Source: Aplectana chamaeleonis
Taxonomy: Eukaryota > Nematoda > Chromadorea > Rhabditida > Cosmocercidae
Length of the DNA: 64,000 nt
NCBI GenBank assembly: GCA_029168955.1
Contig: JAPDOI010000384.1
Coordinates: 558,001 to 622,000 of the forward strand
Reading direction: 5' to 3'
Both the position numbers and the translations under genes were made by a program. A model generated the notes under the pieces. It searched no databases, had not been told where the DNA came from, and worked only from the letters and a program-made list of their open reading frames with translations. Shown in pieces: positions 25,144 through 33,800 of this stretch (its first letter is position 1; each line of letters starts with the position of its first letter).

Positions 25144-26035
25144 ATTTCAACGAACAGGAGGTGGTACTGTTCAGATCCCAAGTTTAAGTGTCTAAAAGTT
25201 GCTAGGATTGGTGTCAGGAGGAATGATCATTGATTAATTGAGGCGTGACGAGTGAGAAATTCGAGCGCATTACCGATTATTAGTTAGCGGCGGAATTTAA
25301 GATTGTTATTAATTTGTTAGGACAGTTGAGAATGTGAAATGGGGATTAGAAAGGAATGAGCAATATGCTAGGAGATTGAATGAGTAATTCAAGTCCAATC
25401 AAAACGTGTGAAATGTGTGAAGTTTATTGAGTTGTGAGTATTTATGATGATATTAATGAGTTAAATGACTAAAATTTATGAGTTTTTTTTGATTTGGTAT
25501 TTTCTCTGTTTCTCTCGCGAATTAGCCAGTCTGAGCTGTTCGCATTCTCCGACGAGGGTAGCCCTGCTACGAACGGCGCCTCCGTTACCAGGCCTCTACA
25601 ACCCCGGGCCTCCCCGGCCGCATCCATGGCTCCGGGCCTCCCCGGCTGTCGGATCCTGTCTCACGAGAAAACGCCCAATCGCCGGCGAACGCTCATTGGG
25701 TCAGACTGGCTGATCGATACTTTAATATGCACTGCCCATGGAGGTGCGCCACTCCAACGTTGTTGCTCCTGCCACGAGGTAGCTATCAGAATAGCGCACC
25801 ACAGCACATATTAGGGCACGAAACGTGAGAAACAGAGAAAACATCAATTAAGGGGTTATGCAAAGCTTGTGTTATGAGCCAATAGTCACATTAGGTTTAG
25901 TGATGAGAAGGTTGATAGTAAGGTTAAGTGATTATGAGAATGAAAATGGGAATTAATGTGATGTGACAGGTAGAATAAGTGAAGTCCACTGAATAGTAGA
26001 ATATTAGAATTAGTCCAATAAGAATTCAGCCATCT
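25144..26035 (-). other. BEL/Pao 5' leader between primer site and gag
   Basis: About 890 bp separates the primer-binding site from the gag start. It is AT-rich with no credible gene except for a GC-rich block at 25500-25841 that looks like a separate insertion. Splice or packaging signals cannot be identified by eye. Confidence 0.6.
25500..25841. mobile_element. Small GC-rich inverted-repeat insertion in the BEL leader
   Basis: Ends are 15-bp inverted repeats, TTTTCTCTGTTTCTC at 25500-25514 and its inverse at 25827-25841. A second nested pair, AGCCAGTCTGA near 25524 and its inverse near 25701, lies inside. The interior is GC-rich with the near-duplicate CCGGGCCTCCCCGGC, unlike the AT-rich leader around it. 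No target duplication is evident. It could instead be a structured leader element; no coding capacity is credible. Confidence 0.5.
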
Positions 26036-26048
26036 GGCCGATGCACCA
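26036..26048 (-). promoter_or_regulatory. BEL/Pao primer-binding site, tRNA-Gly type
   Basis: On the minus strand TGGTGCATCGGCC is complementary to the 3' end, including CCA, expected for a tRNA-Gly ending GGCCGATGCA-CCA. It lies directly after an LTR-like end ...GCAACA, which is the normal position for priming minus-strand cDNA synthesis. The next bases (AGA) depart from the tRNA match. Confidence 0.75.
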
Positions 26049-26121
26049 TGTTGCACCAGCGGTTATTACAAAGTGGTTATATAATTAGGAATGTTGATTA
26101 GACATCAAGCTTATTGAACTA

Positions 26122-26127
26122 TTTATT
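26122..26127 (-). terminator. Candidate poly(A) signal in the BEL LTR
   Basis: Minus-strand AATAAA lies 74 bp before the inner LTR end and about 230 bp after the TATA-like element. Confidence 0.45.
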
Positions 26128-26348
26128 AGGCTAATAAAAGGTGGCAGGAAAAATGAGGGCTGCCGTCCGTCTGGTGCGTCGAATGTAGGAATGGCCCTTT
26201 GAAATTGCATGCAGTCCCGGGCGGCCTGTCGAGGAGGCGCTAATTCGAAACTTTTTAATCGTCGCAGGTGTCGCGACACGAGGTATGTTCGAGGTTCGTG
26301 ACAGGTTCTTGATAGGTTTGTGTCAATTCCGTCCGTCCGTAGTCTACC

Positions 26349-26358
26349 CGGGTTATAT
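26349..26358 (-). promoter_or_regulatory. Candidate TATA box in the BEL LTR
   Basis: Minus-strand TATATAACCC lies in the middle of the LTR, upstream of a poly(A) signal, as expected for the U3/R arrangement. Confidence 0.45.
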
Positions 26359-26545
26359 AGGTGTTTTGCACGCAAACCCGATTCAGGCAAACACTCTCAC
26401 TGCGTCCCGATTCGTTTCAGACCCAATGGTCATGGAGAGGGCAGGACAAGACGGAGTATTGAGTCAGAATACTAACGCGATTTTCGAGCCAACTATGACG
26501 GGTTCTCCACAGGGTTGGCCACAACGTGCACAGCACATTTTGGCC

Positions 26546-27352
26546 ATGTGAAGACCTCTAGACAATTCTATAGTCAACTACATATTCATGCAGCATCCCC
26601 CACCCCCCGAGCTACATGGTCCCATGTAATCGACGCTTTTTCCTGCTTTATTCAACGGATTTGAGACGCTTGATTCCGCACACCTATGATAGAGGTGTGC
26701 TCAAGTATTCCTGTTCGAACAATCGTTCGAACAATTAATTGGAATAACCGAAAACTCCAGCGTACAAATAGCATCGAGTGTGTAATACATATTGTTGACA
26801 CAGAAAAGTTTATGGGCGCTTTCTACCGACGATTGACTCCGGACTGATACCAACGTAAACTGTAGTTCTAAGGAATGGTATGTTGGGTGTTGGAGGGCTA
26901 GAAACATTTTCAAATTGTTAAACTTGATTAATGTTTCGAGTTTGATAAACTTGATTAATGCTCTTGGGTAGATCAACAGCGGCGAAAACGTGATAGAGGC
27001 CGATACTCTCGATTGAAAGGGAATGTTTAGAAAGTAGCATTTACAGTGGCTTCAGTATCATAAAATTCCAGGATCAGTTTTTTTTTGCAATCGGTAAACG
27101 ACCATAATGTACCTTAACTCAACAGAGTACGCCGAAATCTGAAACAAAGAACCTCATATTCGTGTTCAGCGCCCTAAATATCCTCTAGTTCCGAGCCAGA
27201 TTTACGCTGTTCCCTCGCGCGCTTATGCGGAGCGAGGTTAGAGACAGCGAGAAAGTGTGGGGAGAAGGAGACGCAGCGTACGGGCGCAAACGCACGCGAT
27301 GAACGGAAATAAATCACACTCGGAAACAGAGGATAACTTTTCTGGGTGCTCC
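26546..27352. other. No gene seen
   Basis: The sequence contains short open frames only, none resembling a family I know. A GC-rich imperfect hairpin, CCTCGC...GCGAGG, is at about 27214-27238. It may be part of the older inverted-repeat element that flanks the Tc5-like transposon. Confidence 0.5.
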
Positions 27353-27443
27353 CGTCCTATGCGCGCAGCGTCGAGCCAAGGATCGGTCCCGAAGTGCATA
27401 GCGTACATTGGTATGTCGTGGACGTAAATGCACTTTCTACAGC
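27353..27443 (+). repeat. Outer inverted repeat, left arm (flanks the Tc5-like element)
   Basis: The reverse complement of this 91-bp stretch aligns with 30473-30563 at roughly three quarters identity by eye. Landmarks are CTACGCTGCGCGCATA/CGACGCTGCGCGCATA, GAAAGTGCATTTACGTC and a central TTCGGG. It lies outside the Tc5-like TIR and its target duplication, so it belongs to an older palindrome. Confidence 0.65.
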
Positions 27444-27469
27444 GAACCCTACGTCTAGCGGCTTTCACC

Positions 27470-27472
27470 TCA
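27470..27472 (+). repeat. Target-site duplication TCA (left)
   Basis: TCA occurs immediately outside both ends of the Tc5-like element, here and at 30379-30381. With the flanking bases the original target reads C-TCA-G, which fits the CTNAG preference known for Tc4/Tc5 elements. Confidence 0.85.
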
Positions 27473-27926
27473 CAAGGGAACCACAATTAGCCATAGTAAC
27501 CATTCGGAGTGAGATGTATACACGATTGTAGGTCCATGTAAGGTAGTAAACATATATCAATACTAGCTGCCTAGACCTCCCACAGAGAGCGCTGTGACCC
27601 GCCGAAGTTTGCTCCCCGCAGAAGAGGGGACACGTCTACGCGGGGTAATCATTCCACAGTGTGGCAGCCGTGGTATAGTGGTAGGGCTCTCGCTTCGTGA
27701 ATGAGCTATGGAGGGTTCGATCCCCGAGCCGTGCGAAATTTTTGCATTTTTAGTTTTCTCCTCGAAATTTAATGATTTTCTTACCTTCGACATTTTTAGC
27801 ACTTTCGCACATATAATCATGTTTCGGAAATACAATTTTAGACACATTCTCTCGACGCATTCTGTTGCCTTGATGGAAGAATTGCGTTGTTTTCTCTTCG
27901 TTTGGCGTTGAAAATGGAGAGCGAAA
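27473..27926 (+). repeat. Tc5-like left terminal inverted repeat
   Basis: This is about 454 bp and pairs with 29926-30378. Scattered substitutions separate the arms (for example CATGTAAGG here against CAGGTAAGG in the other arm when both are read inwards). Confidence 0.92.
27664..27734 (+). other. tRNA-like segment in the left Tc5-like TIR
   Basis: TGGTATAGTGG matches an A box and GGTTCGATCCC matches a B box at tRNA spacing, so an internal RNA polymerase III promoter is plausible. The first three bases pair with the last three, but the rest of the acceptor stem and the D stem do not pair well. I therefore do not call a functional tRNA; it looks like a decayed tRNA-derived sequence captured by the TIR. 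Confidence 0.55.
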
Positions 27927-27933
27927 ATTCATT

Positions 27934-29765
27934 TTAACACTGATGTAACGATACGAAAAAATGGGAAAAGCACAAATGATGTTCACAAACGGCGCATCGA
28001 ATAAAAACCGTACACTGACATCCGTCCTCGAAACAGTCTGCGGCCTCAAGCCGGAATAGGTATTCTCCCGGAGTGTCAAACTGACCTGGACGCTCGTCTA
28101 CGTACCCTGCCATATGCCAAGAGTACTTGAGGAAATTCACAAATCTCGGCGCACAAAACATTCTGTAGACTTGCAGAAATCACCATGAGAATGTTGTCTC
28201 TTTGTGCTACATTGAAATCGATGTCGTTAACGAGTATATGTGCTCGGATTCTCTTCATGACATTCTTCAATGGCCCGAAAAAGAAGACGTCGAGAGGTTG
28301 AATCATCGACTTTGCACCAGGAGGGATGTTCCGTACAACTACGCGATGGCCTAAACTAGGTTTGCATGAGTGGAATTTACCTACAGGACTAGAGTGAATT
28401 AATTACCTTCGGGAACTGCTTTGTTTATGGTCTCGACATCACGAAATGACGACCACGAGTCCACAATGAGATATGTCTCACGAGGTCCTCCAGGTACAAA
28501 TACGCAGCTCCTCAACCACTCCACCATGTGATTTTTCGTCATTATGTGAGTGGTACCAGCTCGAACAACGAGGTTTGGAGCCTCAAAGTGACCTTGACGA
28601 GGGAAAACTCCGTTTCTTTCCTGCAGAAGGACAAACAGCTTGTCTCCAAGTCTGCCATCGGCGTAGACTAGTGGCAACACTGTGTAAGAGTGCGTGGTTG
28701 CCGCTTTGCTATCCACTATTCTTTCAACCTATAAAGCCAGATGACGGTTATTTGGCTTATTGAAGGGGGTAATCAAAGCAATAGCTATTATTCACCTTTT
28801 TACAACCGGCTGGTGCCAGACTTCGAGCCGTGGTCATTTCTTTCGCAAAGCCGGATTGGTCCCCATTACAAAAACAGGCTAAAGGAAGCGTTCTCATGTC
28901 GATTTTCACGGATTCCACGAACTCTCTTGCCTGCATTTCTATATCTTCACGGGATCTGAACGTCCGTCTTGTCACGAACGTTGTAATTCTCCTTGAAACG
29001 ACTCCATAACATCTTTTGAATGAATCAATCCATGTTGAGCTCGCCGTAAAGTTCTCAATGTTTTGTTGACGTGCGAGGTTTAAAGCCAGCGAACGAAGGT
29101 CGTGATCATGCAGCGATACTCCTTCAAAAATATTCGAGTGAATCTGTGTGACAATATTCTCCGTGTTATTACATTAGTACACACCTGCTTGAAACTTGCT
29201 CTGAACAATTTCATGAAGCAGATTGGCGAGATTCTTAAGTTTTGCGGCCCGCTGAAACCTCTGCACGTCGTGCTCCTCAATCGCTCGCAATTTCGTCAAA
29301 TGATTCCAACATTTGATCCATCGGAAATTATGTTGCATAACCTTCAGCGTACGACTACCCTTCACTGATGCTCGATAGAAGGCAATAGCATCTTTAACCT
29401 AGAATATGTCCAAATGGAAAATGAATTTTGGAACAAAAACATTCTCAAAGCTGACTAGTGGTAGTTAAACACACCCTGGCCGTTGGAACATAAGCGTCCC
29501 CGAAAATCACTACATCTTCGCCTGTTTCAACCGAGGAGTTTCCACCCAAGTAATCGTCTTCGCCGTTCCAGTCTGGATCATCGGCAGCATCGCTATCCAG
29601 GTCTTCTTCCGAGTCGGCGTCGCAGTGTGCCAAGATGCAGTCGCGTAGTATACGTATGAATTTTTCCGCAATCTTCTTCTCTTCGCGACAAGCATCTTGA
29701 CAGTCGAAAGGCTGTCCAAACTCAGCGATTAATAGAGAAACAACCTTTTCAGGACGGAAAACCAT
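27934..29765 (-). CDS. Tc5-like transposase, five exons, with a frameshift
   Basis: Exons by inspection: 29765-29475, 29398-29185, 29121-28796, 28728-28407 and 28380-27934. The first three introns (76, 63 and 67 nt) have GT-AG ends and keep frame. The order is an acidic N-terminus, a CENP-B/Tc5-type helix-turn-helix region (around SRTLKVMQHNFRWIK and later FTASSTWIDSFKR), then a DDE_1 catalytic domain with aspartates in NGDQSGF (about 28860), in VDSWSSF (about 28480) and in QPLDVFFF (about 28290). A cysteine-rich tail (CQCTVFIRCAVCEHHLC) matches the Tc5 C-terminal domain. Total length is about 530 residues. The fourth gap is only 26 nt and contains an in-frame stop, too short for normal splicing. 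Near 28140 the frame must shift by one base. The protein would bind the TIRs and move the element in the nucleus; this copy is probably inactive. Confidence 0.85.
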
Positions 29766-29925
29766 CGCGAATAATCAATAGGCGGTAGACGGCGCGTGAA
29801 CGGGAAAATCTCATGATCTCTCTAGTCAATATATCACAAGCACCGTTGATTAACAGTCCGCTCAGACTGCACCTGACTAGAGTCACCTATTGTGGGTGCA
29901 AGTGCTCCAACAGAGATAAAAAAGT

Positions 29926-30378
29926 TTTTCTCTCCATTTTCAACGCCAAACGAAGAGAAAACAACGCAATTCTTCCATCAAGGCAACAGAATGCGTCGAG
30001 AGAATGTGTCTAAAATTGTATTTCCGAAACCTGATTATATGTGCGAAAGTGCTAAAAATGTCGAAGGTAAGAAAATCATTAAATTCCGAGGAGAAAACTA
30101 AAAATGCAAAAATTTCGCACGGCTCGGGGAAAGAACCCTCCATAGCTAATTCACGAAGCGAGAGCTCTACCACTATACCACGGCTGCCACACCGTGGAAT
30201 GATTACCCCGCGTAGACGTGTCCCCTCTTCTGCGGGGAGCAAACTTCGGCGGGTCACAGCGCTCTCTGTGGGAGGTCTAGGCAGCTAGTATTGATATATG
30301 TTTACTACCTTACCTGGACCTACAATCGTGTATACATCTCACTCCGAATGGTTACTATGGCTAATTGTGGTTCCCTTG
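29926..30378 (-). repeat. Tc5-like right terminal inverted repeat
   Basis: This is the partner of 27473-27926. It ends GGTTCCCTTG, then TCA. Confidence 0.92.
30117..30187 (-). other. tRNA-like segment in the right Tc5-like TIR
   Basis: This is the inverted copy of the left segment. The A box is intact, but the B box reads GGTTCTTTCCC, losing the conserved CGA, so polymerase III activity from this arm is less likely. Confidence 0.5.
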
Positions 30379-30381
30379 TCA
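30379..30381 (+). repeat. Target-site duplication TCA (right)
   Basis: This is the partner of 27470-27472; the following base is G, completing the CTNAG context. Confidence 0.85.
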
Positions 30382-30472
30382 GTCACTCTCTATCATTTTT
30401 TTGTCATCCCGTGCATCTCAATAATTGGAAGCAAACGCTCTTGGGACGAAAGAAAGTGCCCGCGTAGAACTT

Positions 30473-30563
30473 GCAGCGGAAAGTGCATTCACGTCTGCGA
30501 TACACTATTATGCGCCATGCATTTCGGGGTCGTCCCGTGGCTCTACGCTGCGCGCATAAGACG
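30473..30563 (-). repeat. Outer inverted repeat, right arm
   Basis: This is the inverted partner of 27353-27443. The distances to the Tc5-like ends (29 bp on the left, 94 bp on the right) are unequal, so the older palindrome either had a loop or has decayed. Confidence 0.65.
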
Positions 30564-31487
30564 CGGAGCGGCTCCCCGACCTTCTTCGCAGCGTTCATGC
30601 ATGCCGCTTCTGTACAATGCTCGAGAAGGAAATGTTTTGACCTCTGGAGTGAAAGAATGAGGCACATTGCGGTGAGCATTGGGACAATTACCGTATTATG
30701 TCTCTTAGAAGTGCATGTACTTCTATTTCTCAGGCCTCTAATCCAGACGTATGTACCTCAACGACAGGTTCACTTCTGATAGAGGCTGTGCTTCTAATTC
30801 TCAGCGACTTCTTTTTTGTGTACTTCAGTTAGAGGAGTACTCCTTATAGAGGGTGTATTTCTATTATTCGGCGCAATTTTTTTGAACTTACATTGATGAA
30901 TTGTTTGCATTCCAGCTAAGATTTGAAGTATAACACCAAGACTTTGTTGGTATCCAAGTCTCAGACCGCATCTTGAACCGTAGCCATTCAAACTCAATAC
31001 AGTTGTCGTTTTCACACCCTTGTGATATCATACTCATGTTCCAAACCATAATTCACTTTCTTTGTCAGGTCAGTTTTTACTGAAAGCTGCATTAGTGTGG
31101 CATTCCTTTCGTCGACTTGTGCTTGACGTAAAAGAGAAATACCAATGAGAATAGACTCGTGAGGTTTGAAGAAATTAAGCTTGTCGTTCGACTGTGATTT
31201 CTAAAACGCCTATAATATAGAAGCGCAGTTAAAACCAGTGAGAGTAAAATTTCACGTCGAGTGAATGTGGGTGTACGTATTGGTAGAGCAGCGAGGCAGG
31301 GCTGGAACTCTGCGAGGCCTCGGTGCTTCACGCCGCGGCCTGACTTAGGCACGCCCCAACGCTCTCGCTGAGCGGCGTGCCACCAGTAACTGCAACTCTG
31401 CAGACCCCTTAAGTTTTGCTAATTTGTCACTCGTTCAACGAATCCCCGTAATGGTTGTGGTGAGTCATCAGGGTCGGTAGTAAATCA
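30564..31487. other. No gene seen
   Basis: Only short open frames are present, none recognisable. A GC-rich hairpin with 8-bp arms GGCACGCC (31348-31355) and GGCGTGCC (31374-31381) is present. GTAGTAAATCAGG just before 31488 nearly repeats the inner end of the next element. Confidence 0.5.
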
Positions 31488-32494
31488 GGGGTGGTAGTAA
31501 TCTGCATGTTTGCCGCGAGTTGACCGCCGCTAAGCGGGTGGCTATCACGCGGTCATTGGGTAGCAGATCGCCAGCTCCTTTGGAAGCAAATATGGTATGA
31601 GAGAGGTTTATTCTTATGCAATACGAACAATAAGGGCTTACTCTTAAGATTGGAAGTGGAGGAAGGCGAGAAACTTAGCTTAGAAACTGCTGCTCCTGTT
31701 TTGAAAAGAAAAATTGCTTAGTCATTGAGTGGTTTTCGAATGCAATTTCACTCTGCGGCAAACACAGCGAATCACGGGCTGAAGATTCTTTGGCAGACGG
31801 TGAGAAATATACCTGCAGTGGAAAGACGAAGAACGGTCGCGCGAAAAGTCCTATGGAGGACTTTTTGTGAGCGGTTAACACAACTCTTTTTCTAGCTTTG
31901 ATTTCTGGAAAACGCACACTTTTATAATTTCTTTTTCTCGTTCTATGTAGAAACACGGTCTACCAAAGTAAGCATGATTAATCCATTACCAATTTGTTGT
32001 TTATAACTTAAGACTAAAGGAGAAAATGCAGTTTAGCCTTATTTGGTGTTTTTTAATCATGTCCTATACAGATAGTATAGTACAAACTAGCAGCTGCAAG
32101 AAAATGTACAAATTGTCAATCTTTTTTCAATTTATTGCCTGGAAATTGAGAAAATTCCATTGTTTTCTCCAACTCCCAACTCTCCATATGTTGTCCTGCA
32201 ATTACATATAATGATCGATGAGATCGAACCGTTTCCAGTGGTCTACAAAAACCTCAACGAACTGTTATGAGTGAAAGGTTTAAAAGAGAATGCGGAGGCG
32301 TTCATCGCTTTTTACATGACTTACTGTGTAGTGGTGGCGTTTCTTTAAGTAGCGCATTCTTTACTTTTGGAAAACAAGGTGATCCTTGTTACTGAGGAGG
32401 TTAGTCACCGGCTAAGCTGTGGCTGATTCATGGTCAACCAACGGTCAAGAGCGCGTGGTTGACTCGTATTAAAAGACAAGATTACTACCACCCC
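31488..32494. mobile_element. 1.0 kb inverted-repeat element (non-autonomous)
   Basis: The ends are a perfect 16-bp inverted pair, GGGGTGGTAGTAATCT (31488-31503) and its inverse at 32479-32494. Weaker similarity continues inward (GTTGACCG and GCTAAGC blocks on one side, CGGTCAA and GCTAAGC on the other). No transposase frame is seen; the largest minus-strand frame, 93 codons at 31675-31956, is not recognisable. The target duplication is not clear, so the superfamily is unknown. Confidence 0.6.
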
Positions 32495-33199
32495 AGCCGA
32501 AAGTGAGAGTTAGGAACCGTGATCACTTCGCGAGAATGGAGAAGAATTTAGATCCGAGACATCAATGTACCCATCAATCCAACTGGCAGCTGCCACATAA
32601 CCATTCGCAAAAATTGGCTCCTCCATGAGGAACGAAACCACGGACGGCGGTTCATCAACAGCGACACTCTGCACCAAGTCATTGTACTCCCAACGTACGA
32701 GAAATGATTGAAATCATGAAATATTATCCATGCGTGTGTAAAACCCGGTGGTTGCGGAACTGAACCAGCGATCGCACTGCAGGGAGCAGCGCGACATTGC
32801 GCCACGCATTCACAGACTGAATGACTTTTGGGAGATTCTCCTAGGTTCTTGAACTCTGCTCCTCAAACATCAACTTTTTCAAAAGAGCTATTTATCACAG
32901 CAGGAATAATAGTTTTCGATTAGCTTGCAATCTGCTCGTGCTGACTATACCCTCTACTTCCCCACAACTCGCACTAACAAGGGAAGTGTTTAGAGTGTCA
33001 AACGCATCTGCGAAAACGACTAGTATCGACAGTATCTCTTCTGGCTCAATAGTAAAAATGCGAAGTATCCCGCTGCGAGCCGCAGGCTCAAAAAAGTTAT
33101 GAGCATTTTTTAAGCCTGGCGAAAAGGCAAGGGTACCCATCAGGCATTTTTTTGAAGTTTCAGAAAATTTTCGCGGATTTAGCTTAAAAGTTGTATGTA
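32495..33199. other. No gene seen
   Basis: There are open frames of 85 and 130 codons on the minus strand, but they show no motif I recognise. The second extends into the dispersed palindromic repeat that follows. Confidence 0.5.
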
Positions 33200-33800
33200 G
33201 GGGTAGTCTAGGGTGGCGAATACGAATCTGGAGTCCATTTGTCAAAATTTTGAAGTTTACTGTAGGGTACGGTAGGTAAGATATCATTTAGGTGACAAAA
33301 CCCACCTTAGTATTTTAAAAATCGACGAACGAACGTTAAGTTCGAATTGTCCACCCCGAATAACCCCCGTATACGAATTTTGAATAAAATCTGAGATTTC
33401 AACCAAGCTACCGTATACCCACCGTAATCTACCGTACCTGCAGAAAATCGATAAACGGACTCCAGATTCGTGCTTAGCACTCCAAATAATCCTCAGGGAA
33501 TAATTTTGAGACTTTTCTATCGTAGAAATCAGAAAATCTCGAAAGTGGCGTTTTTCCCTCGAAATTTCCCCCGGTTGGGAAGCTTCGAACGAAATGAGCC
33601 GAAAACTTTGGAAAATCGACTAATAAACCACAGATTCGTGATCAGCGCCCAAAAAACCACCCTGGGAGAATTTGAAGTCACATCTGGAACATTTTTTAGA
33701 CGCTTCCAGAGCCCACTAATCGTTATAAATAAATGCCCAACCGAAAATCCGAACAAGTCCAAAACGCTGTCAGTCTGGACAAAAAATGGAAAATGACCCT
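33200..33800. repeat. Dispersed palindromic repeat
   Basis: 33205-33290 and 33405-33490 are imperfect inverses sharing ACGAATCTGGAGTCC and GGTACGGTAG. 33600-33800 then carries blocks (AGATTCGTG, CAGCGCCCAAA, TCTGGAACATT, GCCCAACC, CAGTCTGGACAAA) that recur in the same order at 63400-63585. It therefore belongs to a moderately repeated family. The 42-bp array starts at its right edge. Confidence 0.7.

Larger units (their letters stand above)
26049..26545 (-). mobile_element. BEL/Pao 5' LTR (outer end approximate)
   Basis: The inner boundary is set by the primer site: on the minus strand the LTR ends GGTGCAACA and the primer site follows at once. Within it, minus-strand TATATAACCC (26349-26358) can serve as a TATA element, and AATAAA at 26122-26127 as a poly(A) signal about 230 bp downstream. 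The outer end cannot be fixed because the partner LTR lies outside the window; a TGT start at about 26540 is a guess. Confidence 0.6.
27473..30378 (-). mobile_element. Tc5-like DNA transposon, 2.9 kb, nearly intact
   Basis: Terminal inverted repeats of about 453 bp (27473-27926 and 29926-30378) begin CAAGGGAACCACAATTAG. They enclose a minus-strand transposase whose stop lies 8 bp from the inner TIR edge. The TCA duplication in a CTNAG context, the long TIRs, the overall size and the transposase domains all fit the nematode Tc5 group. The TIRs differ at scattered positions, so it is not brand new. A tRNA-like segment lies in each TIR. Confidence 0.92.

Noticed and set aside
27664..27734. Functional tRNA gene
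   Set aside because: The A and B boxes are good, but the acceptor and D stems do not pair well and the copy lies in a transposon TIR.
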